A stretch of DNA of 28,562 nt from Microscillaceae bacterium (GCA_003483885.1 DMXI01000680.1:1-28562); one strand, 5' to 3'. Positions 1 through 7,847 are shown, numbered from the stretch's first letter. Notes: generated by a model from the sequence alone, not told the origin. Numbers and translations: made by a program.

Positions 1-3
1 CTT

Positions 4-11
4 TATATTTG
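4..11 (+). promoter_or_regulatory. Candidate promoter -7 element for rpmG
   Basis: The bases read TATATTTG, an exact match to the Bacteroidota -7 consensus TAnnTTTG, ending 29 bases before the rpmG ATG. Transcription would start around base 16-18 and give a leader of about 25 bases. The -33 element lies outside the window, so it cannot be checked. If real, rpmG has its own promoter whatever lies upstream. Confidence 0.55.
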
Positions 12-40
12 CGTCCTCAATTTTGAAAATTAGTGGAATA

Positions 41-223
41 ATGGCGAAGAAAGGAAACCGAGTTCAAGTTATCTTGGAGTGTACCGAACACAAAAAAAGC
101 GGTATGCCAGGTATGTCAAGATACGTAACGACCAAGAACCGTAAGAACACTACTCAGCGATTGGAAATGAAAAAATACAATCCTGTACTTAAAAAGCATA
201 CCATCCATAAAGAAATTAAGTAG
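41..223 (+). CDS. rpmG: 50S ribosomal protein L33
   Basis: A 60-residue basic protein of the large ribosomal subunit. It begins MAKKGNRVQVILECTEHK and carries the family's core pattern with SRYVTTKNRKN and a C-terminal MKKYNP segment. The length is normal for Bacteroidota L33. It has only one cysteine, so it is the zinc-free form rather than the four-cysteine form. I chose the ATG at 41 over an in-frame ATG at 23 because MAKKG is the usual N-terminus and the candidate promoter lies just upstream. It is followed by the DUF4295 gene and ftsY, the normal Bacteroidota order; L28 would be expected just outside the left edge. Confidence 0.95.
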   Translation: MAKKGNRVQVILECTEHKKSGMPGMSRYVTTKNRKNTTQRLEMKKYNPVLKKHTIHKEIK

Positions 224-229
224 ATGCAA

Positions 230-280
230 TGGCTTGGCTTCATTGTGAGTATGTTAAATACTCCCAGCCAGTATAAGCCA
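230..280 (+). promoter_or_regulatory. Nested stem-loop between rpmG and the DUF4295 gene
   Basis: Three nested helices can be drawn: TGGCTT 230-235 with AAGCCA 275-280, GGCT 236-239 with AGCC 266-269, and GAGTAT 247-252 with ATACTC 258-263 around a five-base loop. There is no T-run after it, so it is unlikely to be an intrinsic terminator. It begins seven bases after the rpmG stop and ends 17 bases before the next start, so it could be a processing site or a translational control element for the small gene. The role is inference. Confidence 0.4.
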
Positions 281-297
281 AAAAATTTAAATGAATT

Positions 298-447
298 ATG
301 GCAAAGAAAACCGTAGCAACACTTAAAACCGGAGAAGGTGCTAAGTTTGTAAAAATCGTAAAAACTGTGAAGTCTCCAAAAACTGGTGCTTACGTCTTCA
401 AAGAGGTAATGGTACCAGCCGAAGAAGCTAAGAGTGCCTTGAAGTAA
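298..447 (+). CDS. DUF4295 family small basic protein
   Basis: A 49-residue lysine-rich protein, too short for most gene finders. It starts MAKKTVATLKTGEGAKF and contains VKSPKTGAYVFKEVMVP. This matches what I recall of DUF4295, a family restricted to Bacteroidota and almost always placed between the L28/L33 genes and ftsY. That position and its charge suggest a ribosome- or translation-associated protein, but its biochemical role is not established. The ATG at 298 is the first in-frame start after the rpmG stop and gives the typical length. A strong terminator follows, so rpmG and this gene form one unit separate from ftsY. Confidence 0.9.
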   Translation: MAKKTVATLKTGEGAKFVKIVKTVKSPKTGAYVFKEVMVPAEEAKSALK

Positions 448-470
448 TCTAGCTTTTAGTAAAGACATTA

Positions 471-506
471 AGAGGAAGTTTCATGCAATGAAGCTTCTTT
501 TTTTTT
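471..506 (+). terminator. Intrinsic terminator of the rpmG-DUF4295 unit
   Basis: GAAGTTTCAT (475-484) pairs with ATGAAGCTTC (488-497) around a three-base loop, with one G-U pair. Weaker pairs extend it at the base, and nine T follow immediately (498-506). It lies 23 bases after the DUF4295 stop. Confidence 0.85.
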
Positions 507-665
507 ATCTAATAATATGCTATCTTGGCTGCATAGGTAGCCTTACAAGTAAAATATCTGTCATATTGGCATCAATCCCCGAATCTCATCACCTCGGCTC
601 CTTACTTGATAGGCATATACTCGATGCAAATGCAAACCCAAACTAACTAATAATCAAATCGTACC

Positions 666-1625
666 ATGGGAATATTTGGTATTTTTAATAAAAATAAAAA
701 AGAGAAACTCGACCAAGGTTTAGAAAAAACCAAAAAGAATTTTTTCTCTAAACTAGGGAAAAAATTGGTGGGTAAATCCAGGGTAGATGACGAGGTACTG
801 GATGACCTGGAAGAGGTCTTGATTAGTTCGGATGTAGGGGTAGATACCACCGTCAAGATCATCGAACGCATTGAAGCCAGGGTAAAAAAAGAGAAGTTTT
901 TTGCTAGTGAACTAGATAATATTCTAAGGGATGAAATCGCCAGTTTACTAGAAGAAAGCAATAGCGAAAACCTTGAGGACTTTGAACTTCCTTCGGGCGT
1001 AAAGCCCTACGTGCTCATGGTAGTAGGGGTCAATGGTGTAGGCAAAACCACCACCATTGGTAAATTGGCCAATCAATTCAAACAAGCCGGAAAACAAGTA
1101 GTACTTGGAGCAGCTGATACTTTTAGAGCAGCTGCAGTAGACCAACTCAAAGTATGGGGTGAACGTGCCAATGTACCCGTAGTAGATTTGGGTATGCACA
1201 AAGATCCCGCTTCGGTAGCCTTTGATGCAGTGAAGAAAGGAGTAGAAATGAACGCCGATGTAGTAATTGTAGATACTGCTGGACGTTTACAAACCAAAAT
1301 CCCGTTGATGAATGAGTTAAGCAAAATCAAACGGGTAATGAGTAAAGTCATAGAAAGTGCCCCTCATGAGGTATTACTAGTGCTCGATGGAAGTACTGGA
1401 CAAAACGCCATTTCGCAAGCTAAAGCTTTTACCGAAGCCACTGAGGTCACCTCGCTGGCCATTACCAAGCTAGATGGTACCGCCAAAGGTGGGGTAGTCA
1501 TTGGTATTTCAGATCAGTTCAAAGTTCCGGTAAAATACATTGGAGTAGGCGAAGGCATTGAGGATTTGCAGATTTTTAATCGTCACGAATTTGTAGATTC
1601 ATTGTTTAAGAAAGAAGAAGCTTAG
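666..1625 (+). CDS. ftsY: Signal recognition particle receptor FtsY
   Basis: FtsY is the SRP receptor GTPase. It docks SRP-ribosome-nascent chain complexes at the inner membrane and passes them to the Sec translocon. The 319 residues show a lysine-rich N-terminus, a helical N domain (about 20-100) and the NG GTPase: P-loop GVNGVGKTT at 121-129, ADTFRAAAVDQL at 150-161, DTAGR at 203-207, TKLDGTAKGG at 267-276 and GVGEGIEDL near 293-301. The long acidic A domain of enterobacterial FtsY is absent, which is normal for this phylum. The ATG at 666 gives the usual MGIFG start. It is monocistronic here: terminators lie before it (471-506) and after it (1671-1708). Confidence 0.96.
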   Translation: MGIFGIFNKNKKEKLDQGLEKTKKNFFSKLGKKLVGKSRVDDEVLDDLEEVLISSDVGVDTTVKIIERIEARVKKEKFFASELDNILRDEIASLLEESNSENLEDFELPSGVKPYVLMVVGVNGVGKTTTIGKLANQFKQAGKQVVLGAADTFRAAAVDQLKVWGERANVPVVDLGMHKDPASVAFDAVKKGVEMNADVVIVDTAGRLQTKIPLMNELSKIKRVMSKVIESAPHEVLLVLDGSTGQNAISQAKAFTEATEVTSLAITKLDGTAKGGVVIGISDQFKVPVKYIGVGEGIEDLQIFNRHEFVDSLFKKEEA

Positions 1626-1974
1626 TTAATGATTAATTAGGTTATCCAAACTTATAGACTTAAGATCAAGAACCCTGTTCATAGAAATGAATGGGGTTTT
1701 TCGTTTTTAAACCCATCGCTCAATGGATAAAAGGTACTCTGGGCACATCACAGCCATTTTAAACTGTTTTGCAATTAGCTGTTTATCAAACTCATACAAG
1801 ATTTTATAATTTTCCCCTGTCAATCACAGTCACCCTCCTTTTTTTAACTCACCTTTCAAATATCTCTTTTTTGCCTTGGTTCGTTTTTGTACAATTTTAC
1901 GCCTTAGCAATACTACAATTAGGAATTTACTTGTTTAAAGTCTACATTGACAATACTACAAACAAGAAAAAACA
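1626..1974. other. Intergenic region ftsY - PadR gene
   Basis: This 349-base stretch holds the ftsY terminator at 1671-1708. The remaining bases to 1974 are AT-rich and presumably contain the promoter of the PadR-permease unit. I found no exact TAnnTTTG element and no convincing hairpin. A stop-free hydrophobic frame crosses the region but starts only at TTG and overlaps the PadR start, so I do not call it a gene. Confidence 0.6.
1671..1708 (+). terminator. Intrinsic terminator of ftsY
   Basis: AACCCTGTTCAT (1671-1682) pairs with ATGAATGGGGTT (1687-1698) around the loop AGAA, with two G-U pairs in 12. The T-rich tail runs to 1708 with a CG interruption. It starts 46 bases after the ftsY stop. 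Confidence 0.85.
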
Positions 1975-2313
1975 ATGGGTAAATATTATTTGGGCGAATT
2001 TGAAGAGGTAGTCATGCTCACAGTGGGGGTATTATACAATGAGGCATATGGGGTGTCTATCAAAAAAGAAATAGAGGATCGTCTTGATAGAAAAGTAAGC
2101 GTAGGGGCTTTACAATCTGCCTTAAAGCGATTAGAACAAAAGGGGTATTTATCATCCAAAGAAGGAGAGTCAAATGCCAAAAGAGGGGGACGTCCCAAAC
2201 GCTATTTTACCATTACGGCTTCGGGCAAGCGGGCCATTGAAGATACCCGCGACATGCGCAATCAATTATACGATGCGATCCCTAAAATTGCCTTAGACCT
2301 CAAAATCTCCTAA
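1975..2313 (+). CDS. PadR family transcriptional regulator
   Basis: A 112-residue DNA-binding protein with a PadR-type winged helix. Helix-turn-helix residues run from about 12 to 50 (GVLYNEAYGVSI, then VSVGALQSALKRLEQKGYL). The wing motif is RGGRPKRYFTIT, followed by a short C-terminal helix that would mediate dimerisation. It lacks the longer C-terminal domain of PadR subfamily 2. Only 10 bases separate it from the permease gene, so they are probably co-transcribed and the regulator probably controls that unit. In Bacteroidota, PadR genes next to permeases with a prefix domain are a recurring pair. Ligand and operator are unknown. The ATG at 1975 gives a normal PadR N-terminus. Confidence 0.9.
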   Translation: MGKYYLGEFEEVVMLTVGVLYNEAYGVSIKKEIEDRLDRKVSVGALQSALKRLEQKGYLSSKEGESNAKRGGRPKRYFTITASGKRAIEDTRDMRNQLYDAIPKIALDLKIS

Positions 2314-2323
2314 GTAGACGCTC

Positions 2324-4933
2324 ATGAAAACGCCTCTCCCACCCTCTCCTCCGAAAATCCTATTACGGTTTTTTCGTTGGTTTTGTCACCCCGATTTAGC
2401 TGACTATATAGAGGGCGATCTTTATGAGATTTTTGACGAAAATGTAGCTGAAAAAGGCCTGAGAAAAGCCCGATGGAGCTTTGCCTGGGAGGTATTAAAA
2501 CTCTTACGTCCATCACTTATTCGTCCCGTGTCTAGTTTTTACAAACCAATATACATTGCCATGATAAAACATAACTTTATTCTTTCACTAAGGAGCTTCA
2601 GGCGCTACAAAAGCTCTTTTCTGATCAACCTGATCGGTTTGTCTACGGGGCTGGCCTGTGCGCTCATGATCTATTTGTGGGTAAGCGATGAATTACGCAT
2701 GGATAAGTTTCACGACAAAGATGATCGCTTATACCAAGTGATGAAAAACTCTATCAGACCCGAAGGCATCCGTACCAGTAGCCAAAGCCCAGCTTTGTTG
2801 GCCAATGCTCTCAAGCAAGATTTTCCCGAAATAGAATATGCTATTACTACTGGAAACGATGAATTTAATGGGCGAGGAATTTTAAAGCAGGGAAACCGTC
2901 AAATCCAGGTAGATGGGTTCTTTGCCAGTAAAGATTTTTTCAAGGCTTTTTCGTTTTCATTGGCTCAAGGCAATCCTCAAAAGGTCTTGAGCGACAAACG
3001 CTCTATTATTTTATCTAAAAAACTGGCTCACCAATTATTTGGTACTACCAAAAACATCATAGGTAAAACCATTCAAGGAAATAGAGATTTGTTCAAGGCT
3101 ACTTATCAGGTAACTGGCATTTTAGGAGAAATACCCACTCACTCTACCTTGCAATTTGACTTTGTGGCCAACTATGATATGGTACTTTCTAAGGTAGAAT
3201 GGATTCGTAAGTGGTCGGGAGATGGCGCTCGCACTTACGTGACCCTAAAGAAAGGAACCGATGCCGAGGCATTTAATCAAAAGTTGGGTCGCTACTTGCA
3301 AACCAAACCTGACAGAGAAGACAACCAAGTCTTTATTCAACCCTTTTCGGAACGTTATTTATACGGCAAATATCAAAATGGTAAAGCAGCTGGAGGGCGC
3401 ATTGCTTATGTACGCTTATTTTCTTTGATAGCTCTGTTTGTGTTGCTTATTGCCAGCATCAACTTTATGAATCTGGCCACTGCTCATGCCACCAAAAATA
3501 CCAAAGAAGTCGGCGTAAAAAAGGCCTTGGGAGTCACCCGTAGGGCTTTGGCTTTTCGCTTCTTTCAGGAATCTATTTTACTGGCATTTCTGTCTTTGAT
3601 TGTTGCTTTGCATTTGGTGGGTTTATTGTTGCCTCAATTTAACCTCATTACAGGCAAAACCCTGCAAATCAATCAATTACTAGACATTGCCTTTCCGATA
3701 CTAGGTATTACGCTATTTACTGGAATAGCTTCAGGTATTTATCCTGCCATTTATTTGTCCAGCTTCAATCCTATCAAAGTATTGAAAGGCACCAGTTACA
3801 AACTCAGTGCTTCGTCTAAAGTATATTTAGTACGCAAGGGGTTAGTTATTTTTCAGTTTGCCTTATCAGTAATTTTTATTGTAGGAGTGGTAGTGGTGCA
3901 TCAACAAATTTCTTATGTACAAACCGCTGATGTGGGTTACGATCGCGACCAGGTGATTCACTTCAACATGCGGGGCAAATACAATCGTGCTACTTTGATT
4001 GAGCGCCTTAAAAGCACTCCAGGAGTAGTAAACGCGACCAATATCCATGGGGGTAACATTGTAAGGATGCTTGGCCTTGGCAGTGGTTTTCAATGGAGCA
4101 ATCAGGAGTCAGACAAAGAAGTGGAATTTCGCCGACCTCATGTAGGCTATTATTTTATAGAAACCTTAGGTATTGAGGTCATCAAAGGACGCACTTTTTC
4201 TAAATCTTATGGAGATGAGGGCTCCAAACTCATTATCAATGAAGCTGCCGCTAAAATTATTGGAGAACAAGGCATTGTAGGCAAAACCATTCTGGATGGG
4301 GATGACAAAAAGCAAATCATTGGGGTAGTCAAAAACTTCAAGGTACAGTCTATGCACGAAGCCATGAAGCCTTGTATCATGCGATTTGCGCCTCGTGGGA
4401 GCGATATAATGGTAAAGCTACACGCAAAAAATCAAGCCCAAACCATTGCTCGCATTAAGACAATATACGAAAGCTTTAAACCTGAGTACCCTTTTAATTT
4501 TCGATTCATCGACCAGGAATACCAGTCGTTATATGTGGCTGAGCAACGGGTAGCCAGTTTGTCAAAATACTTTACCATCATTGCCATTATCATCTCCTGC
4601 TTAGGCTTGTTAGGTCTCACTATCTTTACCAATGAGCAGCGTATGAAAGAAATTGGCATTCGCAAAGTACTGGGTGCCAGTGTACTGCAAATTGTACGTT
4701 TACTTACTGGTACCTTTACTAAAACGGTGCTGACTGCTATTTTGATCGCCCTCCCTGTCAGTTACTTATTAATGGATCAATGGCTCGATAACTTCGCTTA
4801 TCGTATCAATCTACAGTGGTGGTACTTTGTGGGTGCTGGCCTTGCGGTGCTTGTTATTGCCTGGGTTACAGTAAGTTTACAAACGGTACGAGTGGCCAGG
4901 GTAAACCCAGTGGAGTGTTTGAAAGATGAATGA
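2324..4933 (+). CDS. ABC transporter permease, FtsX/MacB type, with PadR-linked prefix domain
   Basis: An 869-residue inner-membrane protein. Residues about 5-75 look like the permease prefix domain 2 found in PadR-associated permeases (FHDP-like RWFCHPDLADYIEGDLYEIF). The first membrane span is around residues 97-120 (LINLIGLSTGLACALMIYLW). A periplasmic MacB-like domain follows, then an FtsX module of three spans that contains KEVGVKKALG. A second half repeats the plan and ends with KEIGIRKVLGAS and the final spans. The architecture, with two FtsX modules and about eight spans, fits the large Bacteroidota permeases thought to work in export or lipoprotein/antimicrobial peptide handling. No ATPase is encoded nearby, so it must pair with one made elsewhere. 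The substrate is unknown. Confidence 0.9.
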   Translation: MKTPLPPSPPKILLRFFRWFCHPDLADYIEGDLYEIFDENVAEKGLRKARWSFAWEVLKLLRPSLIRPVSSFYKPIYIAMIKHNFILSLRSFRRYKSSFLINLIGLSTGLACALMIYLWVSDELRMDKFHDKDDRLYQVMKNSIRPEGIRTSSQSPALLANALKQDFPEIEYAITTGNDEFNGRGILKQGNRQIQVDGFFASKDFFKAFSFSLAQGNPQKVLSDKRSIILSKKLAHQLFGTTKNIIGKTIQGNRDLFKATYQVTGILGEIPTHSTLQFDFVANYDMVLSKVEWIRKWSGDGARTYVTLKKGTDAEAFNQKLGRYLQTKPDREDNQVFIQPFSERYLYGKYQNGKAAGGRIAYVRLFSLIALFVLLIASINFMNLATAHATKNTKEVGVKKALGVTRRALAFRFFQESILLAFLSLIVALHLVGLLLPQFNLITGKTLQINQLLDIAFPILGITLFTGIASGIYPAIYLSSFNPIKVLKGTSYKLSASSKVYLVRKGLVIFQFALSVIFIVGVVVVHQQISYVQTADVGYDRDQVIHFNMRGKYNRATLIERLKSTPGVVNATNIHGGNIVRMLGLGSGFQWSNQESDKEVEFRRPHVGYYFIETLGIEVIKGRTFSKSYGDEGSKLIINEAAAKIIGEQGIVGKTILDGDDKKQIIGVVKNFKVQSMHEAMKPCIMRFAPRGSDIMVKLHAKNQAQTIARIKTIYESFKPEYPFNFRFIDQEYQSLYVAEQRVASLSKYFTIIAIIISCLGLLGLTIFTNEQRMKEIGIRKVLGASVLQIVRLLTGTFTKTVLTAILIALPVSYLLMDQWLDNFAYRINLQWWYFVGAGLAVLVIAWVTVSLQTVRVARVNPVECLKDE

Positions 4934-4935
4934 TT

Positions 4936-5111
4936 TTTAAGTGAAAAGTTAACAGTGAAAAATGAAAAGTTGGCGCAAAGCGTCGCTCTATCAAGTCTAG
5001 AGAGTTCCCTCCTGCTTAGGAGGGCTAGGGTGGTACTTTAAGTGAAAAGTTAACGGTGAAAAATGAAAAGTTGGCGCAAAGCGTCTCTCTATCAAGTCTA
5101 GCGAGTTCCCT
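4936..5111. repeat. Tandem direct repeat, two 75-base copies, 101-base period
   Basis: Copy 1 is 4936-5010 and copy 2 is 5037-5111. They differ at very few positions; for example, CGTCGCTC in copy 1 is CGTCTCTC in copy 2. Each starts TTTAAGTGAAAAGTTAAC and ends GAGTTCCCT. The 26 bases between them complete a GC-rich hairpin. The block begins next to the permease stop. I recognise no transposase end or target-site duplication. Confidence 0.85.
5007..5024. repeat. GC-rich hairpin inside the tandem repeat
   Basis: CCCTCCT (5007-5013) pairs perfectly with AGGAGGG (5018-5024) around the loop GCTT. The left arm starts in the last bases of repeat copy 1; the right arm is unique, and copy 2 has lost the structure. 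No T-run follows on either strand. It may help end transcription between the convergent permease and HAD genes, or be part of a repetitive palindromic element. Confidence 0.6.
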
Positions 5112-5116
5112 TATAT

Positions 5117-5337
5117 TGGTTCTCATTTTTAATGAGGACCTATTTTTGGGAGCGTTTATTAACGCGGTTATGGGGCTTTACTTTTTCAACTTTGGATTCG
5201 TGAGCCTGAAAACCGCAATGCACTTACATGATACTGGTTCTCATTTTTAATGAGGACCTATGTTTAGGAGCGTTTATTAACGCGGTCACAAAACTTAGTT
5301 TTTCCAACTTTGGATTCGTGGGTCTGAAAACCGCAAT
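5117..5337. repeat. Second tandem direct repeat, two 103-base copies, 118-base period
   Basis: Copy A is 5117-5219 and copy B is 5235-5337, separated by 15 bases. The flanks are almost identical, while the middle (about 5168-5181 against 5286-5299) has diverged. Each copy contains three nested or adjacent inverted repeats: TCAT-ATGA, GCGTT-AACGC, and GCGGT paired with ACCGC near the 3' end. The last base of copy B is the first base of the HAD gene's stop codon. The repeats are unrelated in sequence to the 75-base pair just upstream. Confidence 0.85.
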
Positions 5338-5816
5338 TAAATGTACATCAGAAGGATATCCAAGCCCTTTTTTACCAATTCCATAGTCAATCCCTGATTA
5401 GAGGCTGGGGTAATGGTATGCTTCATTTGAGTCGCAGTAAAGTCAGGCAAATCGTCTATGATAAGATAATTTTTATAGCGGGACTTCTGGGTAAGCCAGG
5501 TTTCAATTTCATAACCTCGTGATAAAAGATAAGGATCATTGACGCTTAATGGATCCACCTTGCTTTGCAAATCAGGTGTGATATCGATCAACTTACCAGG
5601 CAAGCTTCTATCGTCCCACATTTGCACCATTGCCGACAAGCCCGCTACTTTCCAGGAAGAAGAAAGCACAATGTCGGCCTGTGATTTTTCTACCAAGACT
5701 TGTAAAGCCTCTACACAAGGTTTATCAAAACAATAGCCATATTGATCTTTGGGCAAATTGGTATTGTAGGGCCATAACACCCCATCTATGTCTAAAAAAA
5801 TGACTGATTTCATCAT
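5337..5816 (-). CDS. HAD-like phosphatase domain protein (HAD_SAK type)
   Basis: A 159-residue single-domain cytosolic protein. Motif I is FLDIDGVLWPYN, with the nucleophile at Asp9 and the general acid at Asp11. Motif II is probably the serine run LSSSW at 51-55 and motif IV is LIIDDLPDF with Asp121-Asp122. The compact form with WK after the serines resembles the HAD domain found alone or in 'Swiss Army Knife' RNA repair proteins (HAD_SAK), so a phosphatase acting on nucleic acid ends is possible but unproven. It is last in the five-gene minus-strand operon, five bases after the acetyltransferase gene. The start could be either of two adjacent ATGs (5816 or 5813). Confidence 0.8.
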   Translation of the reverse strand: MMKSVIFLDIDGVLWPYNTNLPKDQYGYCFDKPCVEALQVLVEKSQADIVLSSSWKVAGLSAMVQMWDDRSLPGKLIDITPDLQSKVDPLSVNDPYLLSRGYEIETWLTQKSRYKNYLIIDDLPDFTATQMKHTITPASNQGLTMELVKKGLDILLMYI

Positions 5817-5821
5817 GCTGC

Positions 5822-6634
5822 TTAAAACTCTACCCGTACCAAACGATGCTTGGCAACAAAACCCGCTTTTTGGATGGCTTTCATAGACCCAATGTTATCT
5901 TTTTCGCAAGAACATATGGGTTTCAACTGCTGGCGATAACATTGCTCCTTGGCTTGATTAAGCAAATAGGTGCCTACTCCTTGTTTACGAAAGTCTTTGC
6001 CCACAATCATACCTACATCTGCCATGCCTGGTTGAGTTTCGCTTTTGCGCGCTTCGCTTACCCCAATAATAGTTTTAGTAGCCTCATCTTGCCACAAATA
6101 TAGCTCCTGGCGATTAATCAATCGTTGGTAATAAATCTCTAACCAATCTTTGGGTGGATTAATGGTGTCGATGCAAAACTTCACTGCGGCTTGAAAGTCA
6201 ATCCCATGGGCATTTTTAAACACTGGATCGGTAATTCCTTCCAAGTATGGGGCATTGATCGTTTTTCGTTGTATGTCTTCAAACAAATACGCATGAGGCT
6301 TAATTTCTTTGGCCAAATCGATGCAAATGCTCATCATCATCGGGTGGTTGGTGCTCACCACTGCTTCTTTGACTACTTGCTTGGCCAAAATTTGCTGGAA
6401 AATCTTTTGGGATAGCGGCAAATGCTTCTCTTTTAAAAAGTAATTCAGCAGCATATTTTTGGCATTGATGGCAAAAAAACCAGCCGCTTCATTTTGCACA
6501 CTAATTTGCCAGTGTTGAGTATGCCCAATGATGTCGTCCCACATACCGTCAAAAGGAGCCACCAATGATTGATAAAATAAAGCATACAAAGCCTCTAGTT
6601 TGGCTTTGGCCAATACTTTCTTAAAACTGATCAT
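5822..6634 (-). CDS. GNAT family N-acetyltransferase
   Basis: A 270-residue protein whose C-terminal third is a GNAT domain. The acetyl-CoA pyrophosphate-binding motif is GKDFRKQGVGTYLL, followed by NIGSMKAIQKAGF, the typical end of the fold. The N-terminal half is helical and has no motif I recognise; a degenerate first GNAT-like domain is possible. I chose the ATG at 6634, which overlaps the upstream stop codon in ATGA and so implies translational coupling. A longer reading frame back to 6700 lies inside the preceding gene and is less likely. The substrate (small molecule or protein N-terminus) cannot be read from the sequence. Confidence 0.85.
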   Translation of the reverse strand: MISFKKVLAKAKLEALYALFYQSLVAPFDGMWDDIIGHTQHWQISVQNEAAGFFAINAKNMLLNYFLKEKHLPLSQKIFQQILAKQVVKEAVVSTNHPMMMSICIDLAKEIKPHAYLFEDIQRKTINAPYLEGITDPVFKNAHGIDFQAAVKFCIDTINPPKDWLEIYYQRLINRQELYLWQDEATKTIIGVSEARKSETQPGMADVGMIVGKDFRKQGVGTYLLNQAKEQCYRQQLKPICSCEKDNIGSMKAIQKAGFVAKHRLVRVEF

Positions 6635-7023
6635 TCCTCTATGCCTTTTCCCCTTTCTTTCAGCAATAGTTTGGCAAAGTGTACATCTTGGGGATTCCAT
6701 TCATCGGGAGCCGCAATCACTTGACGCAACTCTGGATTGGTAAATCGTTGGAAATAATGGTTTTTGGGTACAGTATCAATTTGCTCGGCGGCCTTACGCA
6801 ACAACTCATTGACGTTTTCAAAATCTTCGGGCGACAAACGTACCTTCCAGCGAGCTTCCAGGTGTTGCCCAATGATGGCATCGCCCAATAGTTCGCGAGT
6901 TTCTTCTACATGGTAGGGCACTTCAAATTCTTTCAAAAACTCCAGTAAAGGCTGCGCTTCTTCCAGCGTAAAAAACGATTGATAGGTTTCAAAATGTTGG
7001 TAATCTGAAGAGGTGTTCATCAT
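6631..7023 (-). CDS. DUF2007-like protein, short paralogue
   Basis: A 130-residue soluble protein of unknown function. The N-terminal half (FETYQSFFTLEEAQPLLEFL, then a beta segment and a VRLSPEDFENVNELL helix) resembles DUF2007, described as a putative prokaryotic signal transducing domain. The C-terminal third has an EWNPQDVHFAKLLLKERG helix, a motif I associate with Bacteroidota proteins whose C-termini often continue into membrane spans. Here the membrane part is missing, whereas the neighbour at 7098-7814 retains it. It looks like a truncated tandem duplicate. The gene overlaps the acetyltransferase start by four bases. There are two possible adjacent starts (7023 or 7020). Confidence 0.7.
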   Translation of the reverse strand: MMNTSSDYQHFETYQSFFTLEEAQPLLEFLKEFEVPYHVEETRELLGDAIIGQHLEARWKVRLSPEDFENVNELLRKAAEQIDTVPKNHYFQRFTNPELRQVIAAPDEWNPQDVHFAKLLLKERGKGIEE

Positions 7024-7097
7024 AAAAATAAGTTTAGCGTAGGCCTCAAGGTTACTTCATAGCATCAGGCCATTACAAATAATAAAACATTTGGCTT

Positions 7098-7814
7098 TTA
7101 AGCCAATAAGTTGAACAAAAGTCCTAAACTGCTTTTTCCAACCGATACCCACACCACTATGCTTAGTAAAAACAGCCCCAGACCCAAATAAAAACTCATT
7201 CGCCCCAGATTGCGAGTGCGTGTTGTAAATGTATAAAACTTGTCTCCATTGGCACCTACAGTTTGGTCTCGCCAATAAAACCACCCCATGCCCAAACCTA
7301 CCATCAAAAAGATTGGATTGAGCAACAAGGTCCCCAAAACACTGATTACCCAATAAGTGTATATCCATCCCAGTGAACCTTCCTTTCCTGCTCGTAATGC
7401 TTGTTGTTTTTGATCAGCAGCCCACTCGGCATTTGCTACCGCACTGTGACCTACCCGCTCTTTCAACAATAATTTGGCAAAATGAACATCTTGTTTGGTC
7501 CATTCATTGGCGTGCTCAATAAGCTCCTGAAGTTCTTGATTATCAAATTGGTGCAAATAATGGCCCTGAGGCACTTCGGTGACCTGGGCTGCCATTTGCT
7601 CAAGTAGCTCATTGACTTGGGCAAAATAATCAGTAGGTATTCTCAACGACCAGGAAGCTTCTGTTTTATTTTCTAATCCAATTTGTTCTTCTACAAATAT
7701 AGGATGATGCTCCAACCGATAAGGAATCTCTTGTTCTTTCAGTAGTTGTACCATCGGTTGGGCTTCCTCAGGGTTAAAAAAACTTTGATAGGTTTCAAAG
7801 GTTGAATTTGTCAT
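7098..7814 (-). CDS. DUF2007-like membrane protein, long paralogue
   Basis: A 238-residue protein. Residues 1-120 are clearly homologous to the protein encoded at 6631-7023 (both have FETYQSFF, a proline-tyrosine beta segment, VNELL and QDVHFAKLLLKER). Residues about 150-238 add three hydrophobic segments (IYTYWVISVLGTLLLNPIFL, MVGLGMGWFYW, MSFYLGLGLFLLSIVVWVSV). The domain order fits an inner-membrane protein with a cytoplasmic DUF2007-like head. Function is unknown; a sensor or regulator of the membrane is a guess. It is second in the operon, 33 bases after the small membrane protein gene and 74 before the short paralogue. Confidence 0.75.
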   Translation of the reverse strand: MTNSTFETYQSFFNPEEAQPMVQLLKEQEIPYRLEHHPIFVEEQIGLENKTEASWSLRIPTDYFAQVNELLEQMAAQVTEVPQGHYLHQFDNQELQELIEHANEWTKQDVHFAKLLLKERVGHSAVANAEWAADQKQQALRAGKEGSLGWIYTYWVISVLGTLLLNPIFLMVGLGMGWFYWRDQTVGANGDKFYTFTTRTRNLGRMSFYLGLGLFLLSIVVWVSVGKSSLGLLFNLLA

Positions 7815-7847
7815 AAGTTATTGGTTGATCGCTCAATGTATTTTGCC

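Noticed and set aside
1769..2011. Open frame of 80 codons with hydrophobic residues before the PadR gene
   Set aside because: It begins only at a TTG, overlaps the PadR start and comes from very AT-rich leader DNA; the composition explains the hydrophobic look.
5056..5250. Open frame of 64 codons inside the repeat region
   Set aside because: It runs through both unrelated repeat families, so it is a by-product of repeated DNA with no protein-like conservation.
6635..6700. Longer N-terminus for the GNAT protein
   Set aside because: It would overlap the upstream gene by about 70 bases and has no homology-like features, while the ATG at 6634 forms an ATGA junction.
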